A stretch of DNA of 64,000 nt, from NCBI RefSeq assembly GCF_036108815.1, contig NZ_CP107985.1:9297501-9361500 (forward strand), given 5' to 3'. Below, in pieces: positions 60,612 through 64,000 of this stretch. The notes below the pieces were generated by a model that searched no databases, was not told where the DNA came from, and worked only from the letters and a program-made list of their open reading frames with translations. The DNA is from Streptomyces sp. NBC_00353. Lineage in GTDB: Bacteria > Actinomycetota > Actinomycetes > Streptomycetales > Streptomycetaceae. The translations under genes and the position numbers were made by a program. The first letter of the stretch is position 1, and the number at the start of each line of letters is the position of its first letter.

Positions 60612-61040
60612 ATGAGTAGGCTCGAAGAACAGGTCAACGTCGATGTGCCGGCGCAGGAGGTCTGGGCGCAGCTGCACCGCATCGATGAATATCCGATGTT
60701 CATGGAGGGTGTGAAGAGTGCCGCTGCGCAGGGCGGCAGCCGAGCCCATCTCGACGTCCGGATCGGGGAAGACGAGCGGGCTTTCGAGACTCGTATCGCC
60801 GATCGCGGCAAGGGTCAGGTGATGGACTGGACGGTGGACAGCCCGGAGCTGAAACTCGCCTTCGCCGTGAACCCGCTGGACGACAAGCACACCCAGCTGC
60901 AAGTCCGGCTGGAGTATGACCCGGACACCGTGCGGGCGACCTTCGGCGGCCCGAAGGGATTTGCCCAGGTCCATGCGATCGAGGAGACAGTCCGGACCGA
61001 CCTGGAGAAGTTCAAGGACCTGCTGGAGCGCCAGCACTGA
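60612..61040 (+). CDS. SRPBCC-family (polyketide cyclase-like) protein
   Basis: ATG at 60612 gives 142 residues. The START/SRPBCC fold is shown by SRLEEQVNVDVPAQEVWAQL, RIDEYPMFMEGVKSAAAQGG, RGKGQVMDWTVDSPELKLAF and THTQLQVRLEYDPDTV-like strands followed by the long C-terminal helix (VHAIEETVRTDLEKFKDLLE). These proteins bind hydrophobic ligands in a cavity; the family is often called polyketide cyclase/dehydrase, which does not prove such an activity here. It is a single gene. Confidence 0.88.
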   Translation: MSRLEEQVNVDVPAQEVWAQLHRIDEYPMFMEGVKSAAAQGGSRAHLDVRIGEDERAFETRIADRGKGQVMDWTVDSPELKLAFAVNPLDDKHTQLQVRLEYDPDTVRATFGGPKGFAQVHAIEETVRTDLEKFKDLLERQH

Positions 61041-61522
61041 TCCCGACGTGCTGGTCGTGCGCGGGTAGGGACCTGGCAGCGTCCGGCACGGCCGTCAAGG
61101 GCAGGTTGCCGAGGAGCACGCCCGCGTCTTGCGGGTGCGTGGTGCGGTAGGCCGGGGCCCTGCTTCGCCGGCAGGGTGACACGAGCGGTGAACGGCCGGC
61201 GTTGCCTGTCACGGCCGCGCCGGGCTGCCGGACGCAGACGATCTATGGTCGACGTTCGGCGCACCGACGTCCTGGTCCACGGCGACAAGGGACTCCGAGT
61301 CGGAAGCGAGATCCAGCTCTCCTACGAGACCGGGCCTTCCGTTTCCAAACGGACCGACGTCGTCCGCGCCGACGGGCTCAGCCTGCTTTGGACGACCGAC
61401 GACATGCCCGGCGGCATCCGTTCGGGGCTCCAGCGCCACCAGGAAGGCCCGGACATCGACCCGGCGACCCGGGAGACCTTCGACGCGTACCCCTGGCGCA
61501 GCCCTGAGCCGGGGCAGCCACG
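61041..61522. other. Gap of about 480 bp with one unassigned frame
   Basis: A plus-strand frame from 61245 (DVLVHGDKGLRVGSEIQLSY; LSLLWTTDDMPGGIRSGLQR) looks moderately coding but runs straight into the SDR relic without a proper end. I do not recognise it and treat it as doubtful. Confidence 0.35.
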
Positions 61523-61712
61523 TCGGTGCTGCTGGCCACGTCACCGCTGGTGGAGGGGGTTGGCGTTACTTCGAGAACTGCAACGAAGCTCTTCCGTATG
61601 ACTCCGCAACCGTCGCGCCAGCGTGGAGGCGTCCGGCGTAGCGCCCCACGCACTGGACCCCGAGGCCGCCGAGCGCCTGCGGGACGTGTCCCGTCGGATG
61701 CCCGCCCGATAG
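61523..61712 (+). pseudogene. SDR C-terminal fragment
   Basis: Pieces SVLLATSPLVEGVGG, RYFENCNEALPYDSATVAP and, after frame change, PHALDPEAAERLRDVSRRMP match the end of the long retinol-dehydrogenase-like SDRs (GGRYFE-CNEA--PYALD). The nucleotide-binding and catalytic parts are missing and two frameshifts are needed. It resembles the intact SDR at 29.6 kb in type. Confidence 0.65.
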
Positions 61713-62049
61713 GTAGACGACGGGACGCCGCCGGTCGAGCGGGGATGGACGACGGCCAGATGGTACGCGCGGTCGTGTTCGACTACGAGGCGAGAGCAGG
61801 TGGTGGGCGGCCCTGCTGAGGGGGCACCTTCCAGGTCGCGCGGGCTGCAGCAGGGGTTCGACGGGCTTCTGCTGATCCGCGGCACCCACGTCATGCTATC
61901 TGGCGTATTGTCCGGTTATGTGTGGCGTGTGGTGGAGTTGGTGCGGTGCCCACCTGCCGAAATCGAGTCCTGGCCGTCATCACTGCGGGGCGGTGCATCG
62001 GCAGGAGGCGGGGCGTGCCCGACGCCGGTGGCGAGTGGGGGTGCCGGCC

Positions 62050-62328
62050 ATGGCTGCAGCAGGAGCGGATCTACAGGGGCAGGCTGTGACGCGGAGTGCG
62101 GGGGAGGGGCTCGACCGGGGAGGGGCTTCGTCTTGTTGCAGCGCCTCGGTGGCGGAGGTCCCGGAGCTGTCCGAGCAGCTGATGCGTCTCGCGGTGGTGG
62201 CTGACCGGTGGGCCGGGGCGAGGTGGGCGCAGATCGGGGCGGGACATGGCATCAGTGCCGAGGCGGCGCGTAGGCGGTCTGGGCGTCGTGCCCGGGCAAT
62301 GGCGACGGTGCGCGGCAGGGGGTGGTGA
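62050..62328 (+). CDS. Small HTH protein coupled to SpoIIE phosphatase
   Basis: ATG at 62050 gives 92 residues; a ribosome site is weak, so the start is uncertain. The C-terminal part LSEQLMRLAVVADRWAGARW and AQIGAGHGISAEAARRRSG is a helix-turn-helix of the type seen in small actinobacterial regulators. Its stop overlaps the GTG of the phosphatase gene (GTGA). The middle (GASSCCSASVAEV) is unusual and may hide a frameshift pair. A related HTH fragment stands beside the RsbQ operon at 43.0 kb. Confidence 0.6.
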   Translation: MAAAGADLQGQAVTRSAGEGLDRGGASSCCSASVAEVPELSEQLMRLAVVADRWAGARWAQIGAGHGISAEAARRRSGRRARAMATVRGRGW

Positions 62329-64000
62329 GCGCGGTGCACAGGGACGATGCGCGGCCTGTGGCGAGCGCCGGACCTCTCACCGGGCTCTTTGGCCGTCTGG
62401 TGCGGGAGACCGACGCGTCGGTGGGCATGCTCTACGTCCTGCCGCCGGGGGAACGGGGCCTTCAGCTCGCGGCGCTGTCCGGCTTGTCCCGCCGGATTGC
62501 CGCTCCCTGGGTGCGGGTGGGGATGGACGATCCGGCGCCGGTGGCGGAGGCCGTACGCGAACGGCGTCTGGTGTGGGTGAACAGCTCGACAGAGCTGGCC
62601 CGGCGCTTTCCCCGGATCGGGCTCGTGGCGCCGTACGACATCCTCCTGGCGGCCGCGCCCCTCACACGGGAGGCCTCCGTGTGGGGCGCTGTCTGCCTGG
62701 TATGGCCGGTCTGGCATCCGCCGCAGCTGGATGCCGGTGAGCGCGAGACGATCACTGATTTCTGCCGCCGGGCGGGCAGGCTGCTGGACCAGGCGGCCGG
62801 CCGCGGTCACCCGTTGTTGTCCGGTGCCGAGCCGCTGGTGCTGACGCCGGCCCGCTTGCGCACCCCGGATCCGGCCGAAGCGATGGCCGCGTACGACTTC
62901 GCCGAACGTCTCCCGACCGGATGCTGCTCGCTGGACCTGGACGGCAAGATCACCTTCCTCAACAGTGCCGCTGCCGACCTCCTGGGTGCCGGGACCGCCG
63001 ACTTGCTGGGTTCCCGCCCTTGGGAGCGGCTGCGGTGGCTGGGCGATCCCATCTTCGAGGACCGCTACCGGACCGCGGTGATCAGCCGAAGGCCCACCAC
63101 GTTCACCGCGTTGCGGCCACCGGACCGATGGCTGTCTTTCCAGCTGCAGCCCGGAGCCACTGGGATCAGTGTCCGGATCACACCAGCCGCAGATGCGGAG
63201 GCCAAACACGCCAGGGCGGAACCGGGACCTGCGCCGGGCCCGATGGGGGCATCGACTCTTTACCACCTGATGCATCTGGCGGCGTCCTTGACCGAGGCCG
63301 TAGGGGTCCAAGATGTCGTTGACCAGGTCGCCGACCAACTCGTCCCTGCCTTCGAAGCCCGGGGGCTGGCCTTGATGACGGCCGAGGACGGCCGTCTGCA
63401 CATCGTTGGACACCGCGGGTACAGTGCCGAGTTCATGGCTCGCCTCGATGGTCAGCCTGTGACGTCTCGTACCCCGGCCGCGCGGGCCCTGACCACGGCG
63501 ACTGCGAGCTTCTTCACCAGCTTCACCGATTTCCAGCGCGCCTACCCCGATGCTCCCCGCTACGGCGACCGGGACGCCTGGGCCTTCCTCCCCCTGATTG
63601 CCTCCGGCAGGCCGGTCGGGCTGCTGGTCCTGTCCTACGACCGCCCTCGTTCGTTCCCTCTGGCTGAACGTACGGTCCTCACCTCGCTGGCCGGACTCAT
63701 CGCACAAGCCCTGGACCGCGCCCGCCTCTACGACGCCAAGCACCAGCTCGCCCGTGCGCTGCAGACCGGTCTGCTTCCTCAGGAACTGCCCCGAGTCCCC
63801 GGCCTTGACGTCGCCGTTCGCTACCTGCCCGCCGGTCACGGCGCGGACATCGGCGGCGACTTCTACGACGTCATCCGCTGCGGTCCCGCATGTGCCGCTG
63901 TCGCCATCGGCGACGTCCAGGGCCATAACGTCCAGGCCGCGGCTCTCATGGGACAAGTCCGCACTGTCGTCCACGCCCACGCCACCACCCACACCTCCCC
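62325..64000 (+). CDS. GAF-PAS-GAF-SpoIIE serine phosphatase, cut by window edge
   Basis: GTG at 62325 overlaps the stop of the HTH gene. The 558 visible residues show a GAF-like N-terminus (LYVLPPGERGLQLAALSGLS), a PAS-like middle (LDLDGKITFLNSAAADLLGA), a second GAF domain (about 310-470: HLMHLAASLTEAVGVQDVVD; LTSLAGLIAQALDRARLYDA) and the start of the SpoIIE/PP2C domain (ALQTGLLPQELPRVPGLDVA; GADIGGDFYDVI; AIGDVQGHNVQAAAL). Multi-sensor phosphatases like this act on STAS anti-sigma antagonists. The C-terminus lies beyond 64000, so a possible terminal kinase domain cannot be judged. Confidence 0.93.
   Translation, partial: MSAVHRDDARPVASAGPLTGLFGRLVRETDASVGMLYVLPPGERGLQLAALSGLSRRIAAPWVRVGMDDPAPVAEAVRERRLVWVNSSTELARRFPRIGLVAPYDILLAAAPLTREASVWGAVCLVWPVWHPPQLDAGERETITDFCRRAGRLLDQAAGRGHPLLSGAEPLVLTPARLRTPDPAEAMAAYDFAERLPTGCCSLDLDGKITFLNSAAADLLGAGTADLLGSRPWERLRWLGDPIFEDRYRTAVISRRPTTFTALRPPDRWLSFQLQPGATGISVRITPAADAEAKHARAEPGPAPGPMGASTLYHLMHLAASLTEAVGVQDVVDQVADQLVPAFEARGLALMTAEDGRLHIVGHRGYSAEFMARLDGQPVTSRTPAARALTTATASFFTSFTDFQRAYPDAPRYGDRDAWAFLPLIASGRPVGLLVLSYDRPRSFPLAERTVLTSLAGLIAQALDRARLYDAKHQLARALQTGLLPQELPRVPGLDVAVRYLPAGHGADIGGDFYDVIRCGPACAAVAIGDVQGHNVQAAALMGQVRTVVHAHATTHTS

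Noticed and set aside
61980..63992. A 670-residue minus-strand frame at the right edge
   Set aside because: It is antisense to the GAF/PAS/SpoIIE phosphatase and has no domain of its own.
1..64000. Looked for tRNA, rRNA, CRISPR arrays, phage structural genes and a biosynthetic gene cluster
   Set aside because: No tRNA-like cloverleaf, rRNA text, repeat-spacer array or phage morphogenesis gene was recognised, and the lone hydroxylase and SRPBCC genes are not near any PKS, NRPS or terpene synthase gene.

Overview
The window is high-GC actinomycete DNA and reads like a Streptomyces chromosomal arm. GTG and TTG starts are common, reading frames are strongly GC3-biased, and the gene families are typical of Streptomyces: large secreted proteases, SpoIIE-type phosphatases, DUF6233, DUF3626, F420-dependent oxidoreductases and NarL-type two-component systems. 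No rRNA, tRNA, CRISPR array or replication origin was recognised. No single genome-scale system fills the window. It is a patchwork of short operons separated by many decayed genes and transposase fossils, as expected of an accessory region.

Layout. 1-5.2 kb: a DJ-1/PfpI gene cut by the left edge, IS256 and integrase fossils, a LuxR-type regulator and, divergent from it, an exported M4 metalloprotease. 5.9-9.6 kb: a giant subtilisin-like protease. 10.2-11.8 kb: a secreted WxL-like protein and a membrane-anchored DUF916-like partner. 12-16.7 kb: a metallo-beta-lactamase-fold/thioesterase pair, a LysE/Lrp pair fused by deletion, an F420-type oxidoreductase and two small conserved genes. 17.2-21 kb: a MacB-like ABC exporter divergent from a NarL-type kinase/regulator pair. 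21-23.4 kb: a TetR regulator with an aromatic-ring hydroxylase. 23.8-34 kb: isolated genes (HAD, DUF3626, GNAT, SDR, acyltransferase) among IS630, IS701 and IS5 fossils and a broken TerD gene. 35-41.6 kb: two tandem IPT/TIG-repeat proteins without signal peptides, a lipoprotein, an FG-GAP protein and small genes. 43.1-45.6 kb: an RsbQ-RsbP-STAS operon. 47.4-48.8 kb: an editing-less alanyl-tRNA-synthetase-like gene behind an alanine-rich leader peptide and an attenuator-like RNA. 49-53.4 kb: DoxX, a broken amidohydrolase, a PRC-barrel protein and a lipoprotein lying between two IS5 pieces. 53.7-57.3 kb: two alpha/beta hydrolases, a TetR regulator and an SDR, with near-identical palindromic operators. 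57.6-61 kb: two VOC proteins, a TOPRIM protein, an unknown protein and an SRPBCC protein. 62-64 kb: a small HTH protein coupled to a GAF/PAS/SpoIIE phosphatase cut by the right edge.

How genes work together. The clearest functional units are these: the stress-signalling operon (RsbQ hydrolase, PAS-PP2C phosphatase, STAS antagonist); the ABC exporter with its sensor kinase and response regulator; the TetR-controlled hydroxylase; the TetR/hydrolase regulon with matched operators; the WxL-like/DUF916-like surface pair; and the AlaRS-like gene with its predicted attenuator. The attenuator and the RsbQ-RsbP-STAS operon are the best candidates for follow-up. All family assignments come from reading motifs; no database search was run.
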